A DNA stretch of 64,000 nucleotides, from NCBI RefSeq assembly GCF_019721995.1, contig NZ_BLYC01000003.1, forward strand, positions 247,777 through 311,776. Reading direction: 5' to 3'. The DNA comes from Bathymodiolus japonicus methanotrophic gill symbiont. Lineage in GTDB: Bacteria > Pseudomonadota > Gammaproteobacteria > Methylococcales > Methylomonadaceae. A program made the position numbers and the translations under genes. Shown one piece after another: positions 28,680 to 39,374 of the stretch. Below the pieces are notes generated by a model. It did not search any database and was not told the DNA's origin. It saw only the letters and a program-made list of their open reading frames with translations. Every line of letters begins with the position of its first letter. Position 1 is the stretch's first letter.

Positions 28680-30381
28680 ATGTTAATGAATGCCCCAGCC
28701 ACCTTTATCCAAAGCTATATTGACGATTTAAATGATGCGCTCAATCAGCTAAAACTCGGAGCCGCTTTGACACGGATTCAAGCCGCTTGGTTGAGCACTT
28801 GTTTAACGGGCATACTGCTAATGAACTCTGTTTGCTGGGCTAAGTTTGAGCGAGCAAGCCTTGGAGATTGCAAAGTAGCCGCATTATCCTGGGTGTTTCG
28901 TAAAGCAAGTATACCCTGGGACTGGTTGCTACGGGTGAGTGTGGTCTTAATTTTAAAACGTTATGGCATTACTGAAGGTGTGTTGGCCTTTGATGAATCA
29001 GACCGAGCACGATCTAAGTCTACAAAACGTATTTATAAGGTTTACAAGCAGAAACACAAAGGCTCCGGCGGGTATGTTAATGGACAAACGATAGTATTAT
29101 TGCTGCTAGTTACCTCATCCAGTACAGTGCCTGTCGGTTTTTTCTTTTATATGCCGGATCCAGCCTTAAAGCAGTGGGATAAAGAAGATAAACGGTTGAA
29201 AAAGAGCGGTATAGCAAAAAAAGACCGGCCTATTAAGCCTGAACGTGACAGTGCCTACCCGACCAAAACAGAGATTGCATTAGGCTTATTAAAAGAGTTT
29301 AAAGTTGCGCATAGCCTGATTAAAATTAAAGGCGTACTGGCTGATGCGCTGTATGGTGAAAAAGCCTTTATGGACGAAGCCGCTAAAGAATCTGGAGGCT
29401 CGCAGGTGATTAGCCAATTACGTAAAAACCAAAATATTGAATATAGAGGTAGAATAAGGTCAGTCGAGAGCTACTTTAATTCGATTAACAAAGGCATTGA
29501 TCAGATAATACGTGTACGTGGCGGCAAAGAGATTAAAGTGACTGTCAGCAGTGCACGATTGAAGGTGAGTTCTCACAGTAAAAAACGCTTTGTCATTGCC
29601 TTAAAATATGACGGTGAAAACGACTATCGCTATTTAGTGGCGACAGACCTGACTTGGCGCACACAAGATATTATTCAAGCCTATACGTTGAGATGGCTGA
29701 TTGAGGTTTTCTTTGAGGACTGGAAGCTTTATGAAGGATGGGGGCGTAAGGCCAAACAATTAGATGAAGAGGGATCAAGCCGTGGCCTGATTCTGAGTCT
29801 TTTGTTTGACCATTGCCTTCGCTGAAAATCAGGGAAACGTAGCCTAAGCGAAGTGATGATTTTTAGTCCGCGATAGCCGTAGGGCCGTTGTTTTGTCGGA
29901 GTCTGAGCGTTAGCGAAGGTGGAGACAAAATAAAAGGCCATCCGACACGGCGTCAAGTCATTTGGAGCCTATGTTCCGACCCCTTGTTGGGTCGGGACGA
30001 GGTGACGAGGACGAATCGGGGCCGCCGGAGGCATAAGTGGTCGCGTTAAGTTTTTGCTGCTTGCTTGGGCTGGGATGCCCAAAACAAGCTTTCGCAAAAA
30101 TAGCGACTCCCCGTCTCCTTCACCCAGAGCAAATAGCCCGCATTGAAAGCAAACTACCTGCGTATACCGTAGGAAGCTTACAGCGCAAGTCTCAAATGGA
30201 TGTACTGCTTGAGTTCATCACGTCATTGCTAGAGTTTCCAGATCCTGGTGATAAGCTGAAAGAGTTAGGTGAATTAATAAAGGATGTGTTTCAACTGATG
30301 CCATCAGGAAAACATATGATTGGCAGAGATTTAGGGCGCTTAGGGCCAACAGCATCATTAAAGTATTGTTCTGCTGGGTGA
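28680..30381 (+). pseudogene. ISc transposase split by SE-A
   Basis: DDE transposase: first Asp in GVLAFDESDRARSKS, second in GVLADALYGEKAFMDEA, Glu in LRWLIEVFFEDWKLYEG. The frame is open from 28680 to the SE-A insertion at 29820 and resumes at 30115 (LLHPEQIARIESKLPAYTVG). Excision of the SE-A restores the complete about 468-residue frame. Confidence 0.88.
29820..30114 (-). mobile_element. SE-A (295 bp) in ISc
   Basis: Intact ISc reads CCATTGCCTTCTCCTTCACC; here the SE-A lies between CCATTGCCTT and CTCCTTCACC. In the element's orientation the right flank is AAGGCAAT (+4 G). No duplication. Confidence 0.92.
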
Positions 30382-30652
30382 AGGTAAGAGTTTGATGGCA
30401 ATGGGATGGAAAAACTTGAACATCGAGTATAAGAGATGTATATGCATTATCAGCACCAGAACTCTGTGTAGAAATCATTTCTCCTTCGAATACACGAGAA
30501 GAAATGCAAGATAAGGTAGGATTGTTTTTACAAGCAGGCGCACATGAAGTGTGGCTAATCACAGCAGATGGCCATGTGACATTTTATAACCACCAAGGCC
30601 AGCAAACTCAATCGGACTTTGATATTGATTTAACTGGATTAGTATAGTACTA

Positions 30653-31136
30653 CTGAAGTTTCCCAATTATTGAGTAGCTGAAATACACCATGCTGGTGTA
30701 TCGAGGTTTATTTTAGGTGGTTTTGCCATGTTTATAGCAAACCCCTACTTAATTCCCCTTAGGCAATAGCACAGGCGCGCCATGCTACCTCACGAAATTC
30801 CGGGACTCCTGTCGCCATAATTCGTTCACCTACGCAGCGGATGGGAGATGCCCTGAACGCCCTGCGTCCGCAACGACTACGCACAAAAGCCGCTTCGTCA
30901 TTACTACCTCACTGGCTGGACGGCTATTCGGAATGCAATTCTTGCTCCTCTCGCGTGCTGCTAGCACACGTCGAATCAGCGAATTGCCCTGTCGCCTATC
31001 AGGGACTAAAAATCACCACTTCGCTAAGCTACGTTTCCATGATTTTCAGCGTTTGAAACGAATGAAAAGACTATTTTTTTCATATAGTTGTAGCATAGTT
31101 TCAATTTTACCATAAATAATTATTGGGAAACTTCAG
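30653..31136. mobile_element. MITE-a copy 2 with TAGTACTA repeat, split by SE-B
   Basis: The ends CTGAAGTTTCCCAAT and ATTGGGAAACTTCAG are flanked by the 8-bp repeat TAGTACTA. After removing the SE-B (30772-31051) it is 204 bp, as in other copies. Confidence 0.93.
30772..31051 (+). mobile_element. SE-B (280 bp) in MITE-a
   Basis: Intact MITE-a has AATAGCATTTGAAACG; here SE-B lies between AATAGCA and TTTGAAACG. Clear scarless insertion, +4 G. Confidence 0.93.
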
Positions 31137-31152
31137 TAGTACTAATGCTTTT

Positions 31153-31313
31153 AGGAACGCGCACGGAATAAGTTTGGTAACTGGCGCAGGATTTATGTTC
31201 GTATTCAAGGCGTGGAAACAGGCGCATAACTAGACTAGCTACGCAACTATTTCTACAACGCAGAAGACGAGCATAAAGACCAGCTTGTGTCGAAGTTATT
31301 CCGTGCACACTCC
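31153..31313. repeat. Long imperfect palindrome 1
   Basis: Outer arms GCGCACGGAATAAGTTTGG and its near complement enclose a core with GCGCAGGATTTATGTTCGT, TTCAAGGCGTGGAAACAGGC and ACAACGCAGAAGACGAGCAT. The core is shared with the next repeat. Non-coding; 3' side of ilvE. Confidence 0.65.
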
Positions 31314-31478
31314 TTAGGTAACACGCAATAAATAACCTACCAATATTGCGCAGGATTTTTGTTCGCCTTCAAGGCGTAGAAATAGGCGCATAGCAGGCTA
31401 CGTAAATATTTCTACAACGCAGAAGACGGACAAAAAGACAAGCAAGGTGGGTGGGTTATTTGTTGCGAGTTACCTTAG
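31314..31478. repeat. Long imperfect palindrome 2
   Basis: Outer arms GTAACACGCAATAAATAACC and GGGTTATTTGTTGCGAGTTAC pair. The inner core GCGCAGGATTTTTGTTCGCC...ACAACGCAGAAGACGGACAA resembles palindrome 1, but the outer arms differ, so the two are sister repeats with different arms. Confidence 0.65.
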
Positions 31479-31486
31479 CTGGTTCT

Positions 31487-32416
31487 TTATCCCTTCACAT
31501 GCGCCAACCACTCAGCATGATCCTCTTTTCTACCATGTACATAATCAAAATATAAACTCTGAAGTTTTTCAGTAATCGGCCCGCGTGAGCCAGAGCCAAT
31601 TAGGCGATCATCATATTCTCGGATCGGGGTGACTTCTGCAGCAGATCCGGTAAAAAACGCTTCGTCTGCGACATAGACTTCATCCCGGGTAATGCGTTTT
31701 TCCTTAACTTCCAGACCTTGTTCTTTAGCGATGGTCAGGATAGTTTCGCGCGTAATTCCTTCTAATGCCGAGGTGGTTTCCGGGGTATATAGAATGCCAT
31801 TGCGCACGATAAATAAATTCTCACCGCTGCCCTCGGCGACAAAACCTTCATGATCGAGTAATAAGGCTTCATCGTATCCTGCGCTCAAGGCTTCTTGCAG
31901 AGCCAGTATGGAATTGATGTAATTACCATTTGCCTTGGCTTTGCACATAGTACTGTTGACGTGGTTGCGGGTATAGGAAGAGGTGCGAATGCGGATGCCT
32001 TTTTCCATGCTCTCATCACCAAGATAAGCCCCCCACTCCCATGCGGCAATCATCACATGTACTTTTAAATTATCCGCACGCAAGCCCATGCCTTCGGAGC
32101 CATAAAAACACATGGATCGGATATAGGCGCTATCTAGGTTATTGTTACTAATTGCACCTAGGTGAGCCTGGTTAATCTCTTCCTTGGAAAACGGGATTTT
32201 CATATTCAGAATATGCGCCGAGCGAAACAGGCGATCAGTATGTTCGGCGAGTTTGAATATAGCCGGGCCCTGGTCAGTATGATAGGCTCTTAGTCCTTCA
32301 AAAACACCTGCGCCATAATGCAGTGTATGGGTGAGTACATGTACTTTTGCTTCACGCCATTCTACCCATTCGCCATCCATCCAGATTTCGCCGTCTCTAT
32401 CATCCATCGTCATCAT
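31487..32416 (-). CDS. ilvE: Branched-chain amino acid aminotransferase
   Basis: A 309-aa class IV PLP aminotransferase that makes Val, Ile and Leu from their 2-keto acids with glutamate. Motifs are the N-terminal DGEIWMDGEWVEWREAKVHV, HYGAGVFEGLRAYHT, the PLP-lysine region MCKAKANGNYINSI, VAEGSGENLFIV and FFTGSAAEVTPIREYD. Length is typical (E. coli IlvE 309). Two in-frame Met codons begin the frame. The gene is alone on the minus strand, with an ISc 110 bp upstream that may have altered its promoter. Confidence 0.94.
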   Translation of the reverse strand: MMTMDDRDGEIWMDGEWVEWREAKVHVLTHTLHYGAGVFEGLRAYHTDQGPAIFKLAEHTDRLFRSAHILNMKIPFSKEEINQAHLGAISNNNLDSAYIRSMCFYGSEGMGLRADNLKVHVMIAAWEWGAYLGDESMEKGIRIRTSSYTRNHVNSTMCKAKANGNYINSILALQEALSAGYDEALLLDHEGFVAEGSGENLFIVRNGILYTPETTSALEGITRETILTIAKEQGLEVKEKRITRDEVYVADEAFFTGSAAEVTPIREYDDRLIGSGSRGPITEKLQSLYFDYVHGRKEDHAEWLAHVKG

Positions 32417-32527
32417 TTGTTTTGTACCTATGGTAAAGTCATTGCTTGTTGATGAGCGGTATTATACTGGCATTATCGCGATATCGCTTACTGTATTACA
32501 GGCCAACATAAAAAATAAACTGTTATA

Positions 32528-34059
32528 CTCGATGTTCAAGTTTTTGATATTGAGAAGGTAAAATCAGGTATTCTGAGGTTGTTGTAATTTTATCGGTGTA
32601 AGCCCATGTTAATGAATGCCCCAGCCACCTTTATCCAAAGCTATATTGACGATTTAAATGATGCGCTCAATCAGCTAAAACCCGGAGCGGCTTTGACACG
32701 TATTCAAGCCGCTTGGTTGGGCGCTTGTTTAACGTGCATACTGCTAATGAACTCTGTTTGCTGGGCTAAGTTTGAGCGAGCAAGCCTTGGAGATTGCAAA
32801 GTAGCCGCATTATCCTGGGTGTTTCGTAAAGCAAGTATACCCTGGGACTGGTTGCTACGGGTGAGTGTGGTCTTAATTTTAAAACGTTATGGCATTACTG
32901 AAGGTGTGTTGGCCTTTGATGAATCAGACCGAGCACGATCTAAGTCTACAAAACGTATTTATAAGGTTTACAAGCAGAAACACAAAGGCTCCGGCGGGTA
33001 TGTTAATGGACAAACGATAGTATTATTGCTGCTAGTTACCTCATCCATTACAGTGCCTGTCGGTTTTTTCTTTTATATGCCGGATCCAGCCTTAAAGCAG
33101 TGGGATAAAGAAGATAAACGGTTGAAAAAGAGCGGTATAGCAAAAAAAGATCGGCCTATTAAGCCTGAACGTGACAGTGCCTACCCGACCAAAACAGAGA
33201 TTGCATTAGGCTTATTAAAAGAGTTTAAAGTTGCGCATAGCCTGATTAAAATTAAAGGCGTACTGGCTTGATGCGCTGTATGGTGAAAAAGCCTTTATGG
33301 ACGAAGCCGCTAAAGAATCTGGAGGCTCGCAGGTGATTAGCCAATTACGTAAAAACCAAAATATTGAATATAGAGGTAGAATAAGGTCAGTCGAGAGCTA
33401 CTTTAATTCGATTAACAAAGGCATTGATCAGATAATACGTGTACGTGGCGGCAAAGAGATTAAAGTGACTGTCAGCAGTGCACGATTAAAGGTGAGTTCT
33501 CACAGTAAAAAACGCTTTGTCATTGCCTTAAAATATGACGGTGAAAACGACTATCGCTATTTAGTGGCGACAGACCTGACTTGGCGCACACAAGATATTA
33601 TTCAAGCCTATACGTTGAGATGGCTGATTGAGGTTTTCTTTGAGGACTGGAAGCTTTATGAAGGATGGGGGCGTGAGGCCAAACAATTAGATGAAGAGGG
33701 ATCAAGCCGTGGCCTGATTCTGAGTCTTTTGTTTGACCATTGCCTTCTCCTTCACCCAGAGCAAATAGCCCGCATTGAAAGCAAACTACCTGCGTATACC
33801 GTAGGTAGCTTACAGCGCAAGTCTCAAATGGATGTACTGCTTGAGTTCATCACGTCATTGCTAAAGTTTCCAGATCCTGGTGATAAGCTGAAAGAGTTAG
33901 GTGAATTAATAAAGGATGTGTTTCAACTGATGCCATCAGGAAAACATATGACTGGCAGAGATTTAGGGCGCTTAGGGCCAACAGCATCATTAAAGTATTG
34001 TTCTGCTGGGTGAAGGTAAGAGTTTGATGGCAATGGGATGGAAAAACTTGAACATCGAG
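32528..34059 (+). mobile_element. ISc copy, full length, frameshifted
   Basis: Both ends present; 1532 bp, one base longer than the family length because of an extra T near 33268. Flanks TTATA and TAAAA do not match. The right side runs directly into an ISb remnant, so a recombination has joined two IS copies. Confidence 0.9.
32606..34013 (+). pseudogene. ISc transposase with single-base frameshift
   Basis: All DDE motifs are present, but an extra T (GTACTGGCTTGATGCG versus CTGGCTGATGCG) ends the first piece after KIKGVLA. The second piece restarts at MDEAAKESGG. Confidence 0.9.
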
Positions 34060-34431
34060 TAAAAGTAATTTCAAGGAAACTAAAGCTTGGTCTTCCAATA
34101 CCCGCTCACTTGAAAATCAAATGCGCCTGACTGCAATGAGCTATAATTTAATGCGCGTGTTTGAAGAGATTTCAAAAACACGACAGCCAGAATTGATTCA
34201 TCCATCGGATAAAAAATATAGCGAGGCTCTGGAGATTAGGCAGCAACAGGCCCAAAAACGAGATCGTTTTGTGAATCCATTATTTTTCCAGGCAAGAATA
34301 TCTCGTATCAGCTCGTATACCATTCGAGCAGTTCAAAACGCAATAATAACAGGAATGTCTTTACAGTGCTTTATGAACTCTCTTGTGGCGAGGTTAGTTT
34401 CACGGCCTCAATTGACAGGGGAACACTGATG
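34060..34431 (+). mobile_element. ISb right-end remnant before recB
   Basis: Encodes the last about 115 residues of ISb transposase (SNFKETKAW to the end) and has the intact right end GGGGAACACTGATG. Its left part is replaced by ISc. recB starts 25 bp later. Confidence 0.9.
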
Positions 34432-34456
34432 AACTACATATAAATAAGGTTCCTAG

Positions 34457-37400
34457 ATGCAAATAGATAAATACAATTTCAACCCTATTGCAACGGAATT
34501 AAAGCCGGGAATTAACTTATTAGAAGCCAGCGCCGGCACAGGTAAAACCTATGCCATCGCCATGCTTGCCTTACGCTTTGTCGTTGAGTTGAATTATCCT
34601 GTTGAGCAGTTATTAATTGTTACTTTTACCAAAGCGGCAACTAAGGAGCTTAGAGAGCGGGTGCGTGCGCGTTTAGTCGAAGCGAAGCAGTTCTTAACTG
34701 GCCAGCCTCCCGCTGGGCTGGATGCCAATATATGTCTATGGGCAGAGCAACTGCTGGAAAATACTGAAATCGATCATAAACTTGCCGTACAGCGCTTAAG
34801 CAATGCCTTGTTAAGTATTGATCAGGCAGGGATTTTTACCATTCATGGCTTTTGCCAGCGTTTATTAAAAGAGCATGCCTTGGAAAGTGGGCAGATGTTT
34901 GATGTGGAGCTGAGTGATAAGACGCTGGCTGTACGTCAGCAGATAAGTGAAGATTTCTGGCGTAAGACAATTTATCCACGTGATGCCTGGGAAGTTTCCA
35001 TACTTTGCCATCAATATACTACGCCAGATGCTTTATTAAACAGTCTGGGTAACTTCCCGCCTACGCTTGCTATCTACCCAGAATCTGAAGATTTAAACCG
35101 CTTACTAGTAGCTCTTAAAACACTAGCCTGTACAGCTAAAAATGCCTTGGATGCCCAAGGGGAAGTAATACAGGAGGCAGTGGATTCAGGCTATTTTAAA
35201 AAAGCATACACCGATAATTTCCCGGAAGCCTTCCAGCATTTTAGGCAATGGCTAGAGGCGACAGCAGAAGCAACGGAGCATTTTAGTTGCCCCTGCCCAA
35301 GTGAGGCGGAGTTTAAATTACTCAGCAGTGAGAATCTGCAGAATGAGATACGTGTTAAGTATAAAGACCAGCTGAATTTTGACAGTCGTGTGTTTGATCT
35401 TTTAGCAAGTGCCAGTCAAAAGGTGAGTTTGATGTTGCGCCGCGCACTGGCGGAGGAGCTGCAACAAACTCTGGAAACACGTCTGCAACAGCTGAATATT
35501 ATGTCACATGATAGCTTGATTAGCCGCACGACAGAGGCAATAGACAGTCGTGGTGGCGCGCAATTAATTACCGCTATCGCTCTACAATATCGCGTGGCAT
35601 TAATAGATGAATTCCAGGATACCGATCAGAATCAATGGCATATTTTCTCGCATTTATTTGCGGATGCTAGGCAATTCTTATATTTAATTGGTGATCCAAA
35701 GCAGGCGATTTATAAATTTCGTGGTGCGGATATTCACTCTTATTTGCAGGCCAAACAACAAGCTCAGCAGCATTATACCCTGGGACAGAACTGGCGCTCT
35801 CACCCTGCTTTAGTGCAGGCGATTAACCAGATATTTAGTCGTTGTGAGAATCCTTTTGTGTTTCAGGATTTAGAATTTCATCCTGTTAAACCTGCTCTGG
35901 ATGCAGCCCAGGGCACATTGGTGCAGAATGGTCAGGCTCTTGCCCCCCTAGTGTTATGGCAGTTAGCTGAAAGTGATAGCTCTAGTGGTTACTGGACGAA
36001 CGGTAAAGCAGCCGAGGAAATAAAAATAGCAGTCACTCATGAGGTTTTAAGCCTGCTGGATGGGGAGACCTATTTACAAAGTGATACTGAAAAACGGCCT
36101 ATCCAGCCGGCCGATATCGCTATTTTAGTGTGTACCAATAAGCAGGCCGCGCTGTATCGGGACATCTTGAAGCAGGCAGGAATTCCCGCGGTACTGAATA
36201 GTACCGACTCTGTTTTTGCCAGTGTCGAAGCGGTTGATTTACATAGGCTGATGCAAGCCCTGGCGCAAGCGGGTGATATGGCGCTGTTAAAGCAAGCTTT
36301 AAGCCTGTCATGGTTTGCTTTGGATGGGCAGCAGCTCTATCAGATACTGAATGATGAAGTGCAACTAGGTGCCTGGGTCAGTCGCTTTCAAGATTACCAT
36401 GAGCTATGGCAGAAAAAAGGCTTTATGGCGATGATGTTACGCTTTTTAAGCCGGGAAAATGTACGCGTACACCTAAGTCAATCAGCGCAGGCAGAGCGGC
36501 GCATCACCAATCTGCATCATTTGCTGGAGCTGGTGCAGCAAGCAAGCCTGGATGAGCATTTAGGAATACTTAAAACCATCGCATGGCTGCGCGCAGAGGT
36601 TAGCGCAGAAAATAATGCTGGCGATGAACAGCAATTGCGTCTGGAAAGTGATGCCGATGCGGTTAAAATTGTTACCATGCATCGCTCCAAGGGGATGGAA
36701 TATCCTATTGTTTTCTGCCCCTATCTATGGGGGCGCAGTGATCGCCTAGGGAAAGAAAAGCTGACTATTACCTGTCATGCACAAGATCAGATGCTGGTTG
36801 ATTTTGGCTCAGATTTATTTGAGCAACACCGGGAGCATGCACTGGAAGAGGAATTAGCCGAGGATTTGCGCATACTCTATGTTGCATTAACGCGGGCTAA
36901 ATATCGCTGTTATGTCACCTGGCTGGATAGCCGCTCCAGCAAGAAGCCGAACCAATCCGCACTGGCTTATCTGTTATATCAACACGCCGATATGCCATTC
37001 GCTGAACAGCAAGAAACCTTGCAGCAGTTAGCCGCTGATTTCCCTGATAGCTTCGCCTATCAGTTACTAGATACCGGTAACGAGTTACAAGGTACGTTTA
37101 AGGAGACTGAGCAAGGTGTGGGTTTATCCCTGCCCGCACAAAAGCGACATTTATATAGCAACTGGCAGATGAGCAGTTACACAGCCTTATCTTATTTAAG
37201 CCTACATGAAGCAACTGAATTACCTCTGGATAAATTCGGAGAGAGCAATGATACCGCGCTGATAATTGAGCAAACTCAATTCGCATTAGCAAAAGGTGCG
37301 CATACCGGAAATGTTATCCATGATTTACTGGAAAATATTAGTTTTACAGCTTTAGCAAAGCGTGAAGATATTAGCCAGCAACGTGATTCTAGCTGTCAGC

Positions 37401-37990
37401 GCTATGGCTTAAAAATTGAAATGCCGGATATTCTGAATGAATTGCTCTATCAGACTGTAACGACACAGCTAAGCAATAATGATAGCGATTTTTACCTAGC
37501 TAATATAAATGAACAATTCTGCTTAAAGGAGATGCCCTTTTATTTAAGCCTGGCTGATTTTGCAACCGAAGAAATTAATAATATCCTGCAAGATAGCCCT
37601 GCTTTTCAACCTTTGTCTGACAAACAAATGCAAGGCTACTTAACCGGCTTTATTGATTTAATTTTTGTTTATAAAGATCGCTACTATGTGCTGGATTATA
37701 AAAGCAATGCCTTAAGCGATTATCAGCCCGAGACTTTAACGCAAGCGATGCGTGAGCATAATTACGGTTTGCAATATTGGCTGTATAGTGTGGTTTTGCA
37801 TCAATACCTGCAACAACGCCTGCCCGGTTATCAATTTACAGAACACTTTGGCGGAGTACGGTATTTGTTTGTTCGCGGCATGCAGACTGAGCAAGTTATG
37901 AGCGGAGTGTATACAGATATGCCGGATGAGCAGAGAATTAATGAATTAGCGGAGTTGTTTAGTGCCGGGGAGCAAATAACTTCCCTGTGA
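34457..37990 (+). CDS. recB: Exodeoxyribonuclease V beta subunit RecB
   Basis: A 1177-aa RecB: a 3'-5' SF1 helicase fused to a C-terminal nuclease. Walker A is EASAGTGKT (residues 23-31). Later motifs are TFTKAATKELRERV, IHGFCQRLLKEHALE, VALIDEFQDTDQNQW, LIGDPKQAIYKFRGAD and TMHRSKGMEYPIVFCPY. The nuclease has GNVIHDLLE, LTGFIDLIF and YYVLDYKSNAL near residues 950-1085. It looks intact. recC and recD, normally next to it, are absent: an ISb/ISc hybrid lies 25 bp upstream and an ISb stub follows. Only a short leader remains, so expression may depend on IS sequence. Confidence 0.95.
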   Translation: MQIDKYNFNPIATELKPGINLLEASAGTGKTYAIAMLALRFVVELNYPVEQLLIVTFTKAATKELRERVRARLVEAKQFLTGQPPAGLDANICLWAEQLLENTEIDHKLAVQRLSNALLSIDQAGIFTIHGFCQRLLKEHALESGQMFDVELSDKTLAVRQQISEDFWRKTIYPRDAWEVSILCHQYTTPDALLNSLGNFPPTLAIYPESEDLNRLLVALKTLACTAKNALDAQGEVIQEAVDSGYFKKAYTDNFPEAFQHFRQWLEATAEATEHFSCPCPSEAEFKLLSSENLQNEIRVKYKDQLNFDSRVFDLLASASQKVSLMLRRALAEELQQTLETRLQQLNIMSHDSLISRTTEAIDSRGGAQLITAIALQYRVALIDEFQDTDQNQWHIFSHLFADARQFLYLIGDPKQAIYKFRGADIHSYLQAKQQAQQHYTLGQNWRSHPALVQAINQIFSRCENPFVFQDLEFHPVKPALDAAQGTLVQNGQALAPLVLWQLAESDSSSGYWTNGKAAEEIKIAVTHEVLSLLDGETYLQSDTEKRPIQPADIAILVCTNKQAALYRDILKQAGIPAVLNSTDSVFASVEAVDLHRLMQALAQAGDMALLKQALSLSWFALDGQQLYQILNDEVQLGAWVSRFQDYHELWQKKGFMAMMLRFLSRENVRVHLSQSAQAERRITNLHHLLELVQQASLDEHLGILKTIAWLRAEVSAENNAGDEQQLRLESDADAVKIVTMHRSKGMEYPIVFCPYLWGRSDRLGKEKLTITCHAQDQMLVDFGSDLFEQHREHALEEELAEDLRILYVALTRAKYRCYVTWLDSRSSKKPNQSALAYLLYQHADMPFAEQQETLQQLAADFPDSFAYQLLDTGNELQGTFKETEQGVGLSLPAQKRHLYSNWQMSSYTALSYLSLHEATELPLDKFGESNDTALIIEQTQFALAKGAHTGNVIHDLLENISFTALAKREDISQQRDSSCQRYGLKIEMPDILNELLYQTVTTQLSNNDSDFYLANINEQFCLKEMPFYLSLADFATEEINNILQDSPAFQPLSDKQMQGYLTGFIDLIFVYKDRYYVLDYKSNALSDYQPETLTQAMREHNYGLQYWLYSVVLHQYLQQRLPGYQFTEHFGGVRYLFVRGMQTEQVMSGVYTDMPDEQRINELAELFSAGEQITSL

Positions 37991-38061
37991 TCTACGCAGA
38001 ACAAACTCGCGATTAAATACTGAAGTAATCGCAATAATATGGCCATTTATGGTATATTTAT

Positions 38062-38106
38062 CATCAGTGTTCCCCTATCAATTGAGGCCGTGAAACTAAC
38101 CTCGCC
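38062..38106 (-). mobile_element. ISb right-end stub
   Basis: 45 bp of the ISb right end on the minus strand (CATCAGTGTTCCCCTATCAA), cut by an SE-B at 38107. Confidence 0.85.
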
Positions 38107-38161
38107 CGCTGAAAATCATGGAAACGGAGCTTAGCGAAGTGGTGATTTTTAGTCCCTGATA
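38107..38161 (-). mobile_element. SE-B 3'-end fragment
   Basis: CGCTGAAAATCATGG to TTAGTCCCTGAT is the end of an SE-B read on the minus strand. It is inserted in ISb at CCTCGCC (in element orientation GGCGAGG, +4 G) and then cut by the ISc that starts at 38162. Confidence 0.83.
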
Positions 38162-38497
38162 CTCGATGTTCAAGTTTTTCCATCCCATTGCCATCAAACT
38201 CTTACCTTCACCCAGCAGAACAATACTTTAATGATGCTGTTGGCTCTAAGCGCCCTAAATCTCTGCCAATCATATGTTTTCCTGATGGCATCAGTTGAAA
38301 CACATCCTTTATTAATTCACCTAACTCTTTCAGCTTATCACCAGGTTCTGGAAACTCTAGCAATGACGTGATGAACTCAAGCAGTACATCCATTTGAGAC
38401 TTGCGCTGTAAGCTTCCTACGGTATACGCAGGTAGTTTGCATTCAATGCGGGCTATTTGCTCTGGGTGAAGGAGAAGGCAATGGTCAAACAAAAGAC

Positions 38498-38792
38498 GCG
38501 GGGAGTCGCTATTTTTGCGAAAGCTTGTTTTGGGCATCCCAGCCCAAGCAAGCAGCAAAAACTTAACGCGACCACTTATGCCTCCGGCGGCCCCGATTCG
38601 TCCTCGTCACCTCGTCCCGACCCAACAAGGGGTCGGAACATAGGCTCCAAATGACTTGACGCCGTGTCGGATGGCCTTTTATTTTGTCTCCACCTTCGCT
38701 AACGCTCAGACTCCGACAAAACAACGACCCTACGGCTATCGCGGACTAAAAATCATCACTTCGCTTAGGCTACGTTTCCCTGATTTTCAGCG
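38498..38792 (+). mobile_element. SE-A (295 bp) in ISc
   Basis: Intact ISc: CAAACAAAAGACTCAGAATC. Here the element separates CAAAAGAC from TCAGAATC. First base G, last CAGCG, +4 G. Confidence 0.92.
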
Positions 38793-39114
38793 TCAGAATC
38801 AGGCCACGGCTTGATCCCTCTTCATCTAATTGTTTGGCTTCACGCCCCCATCCTTCATAAAGCTTCCAGTCCTCAAAGAAAACCTCAATCAGCCATCTCA
38901 ACGTATAGGCTTGAATAATATCTTGTGTGCGCCAAGTCAGGTCTGTCGCCACTAAATAGCGATAGTCGTTTTCACCGTCATATTTTAAGGCAATGACAAA
39001 GCGTTTTTTACTGTGAGAACTCACCTTCAATCGTGCACTGCTGACAGTCACTTTAATCTCTTTGCCGCCACGTACACGTATTATCTGATCAATGCCTTTG
39101 TTAATCGAATTAAA

Positions 39115-39374
39115 CAGGCGCGCCATGCTACCTCACGAAATTCCGGGACTCCTGTCGCCGTAATTCGTTCACCTACGCAGCGAATAGGAGATGCTCCAGC
39201 CGCCCTGCGTCCGCCACAGACTGAGCACAAAGCAGCTCAGTCATGGCTACCTCAAATGGCTCTACGGCTATTCGGGATAAAATTTTAGCCTCCCTCGCGC
39301 GCTATCGCGCACTTCGGATTGGCAAATTTCCCTGCGCCTTCTGGAGACTATCAGCCCGTCCGGGGCTGACAGCG
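39115..39374 (+). mobile_element. SE-B' (260 bp) in ISc
   Basis: Intact ISc: CGAATTAAAGTAGCTCTCG. The element separates CGAATTAAA from GTAGCTCTCG without duplication. +4 G. Confidence 0.92.

Larger units (their letters stand above)
28597..30432 (+). mobile_element. ISc copy with TATAA duplication, containing SE-A
   Basis: Element 28602-30427. The direct repeat TATAA flanks both ends. Length minus the 295-bp SE-A is 1531 bp, the family length. Confidence 0.93.
28521..30646 (+). pseudogene. Uma2-family (DUF820) protein, interrupted by ISc
   Basis: NNKGVRVLDVVWVSTGYVQK (to 28601) joins, after removal of ISc and one TATAA copy, to HIRDVYALSAPELCVEIISP and SNTREEMQDKVGLFLQAGAHEVWLI. This is the C-terminal part of a Uma2/DUF820 putative endonuclease with the conserved PxPELCVEI..SPSN core. 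The N-terminal region is missing or unrecognisable. Uma2 genes are often mobile or laterally spread; their role is unsettled. Confidence 0.75.
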
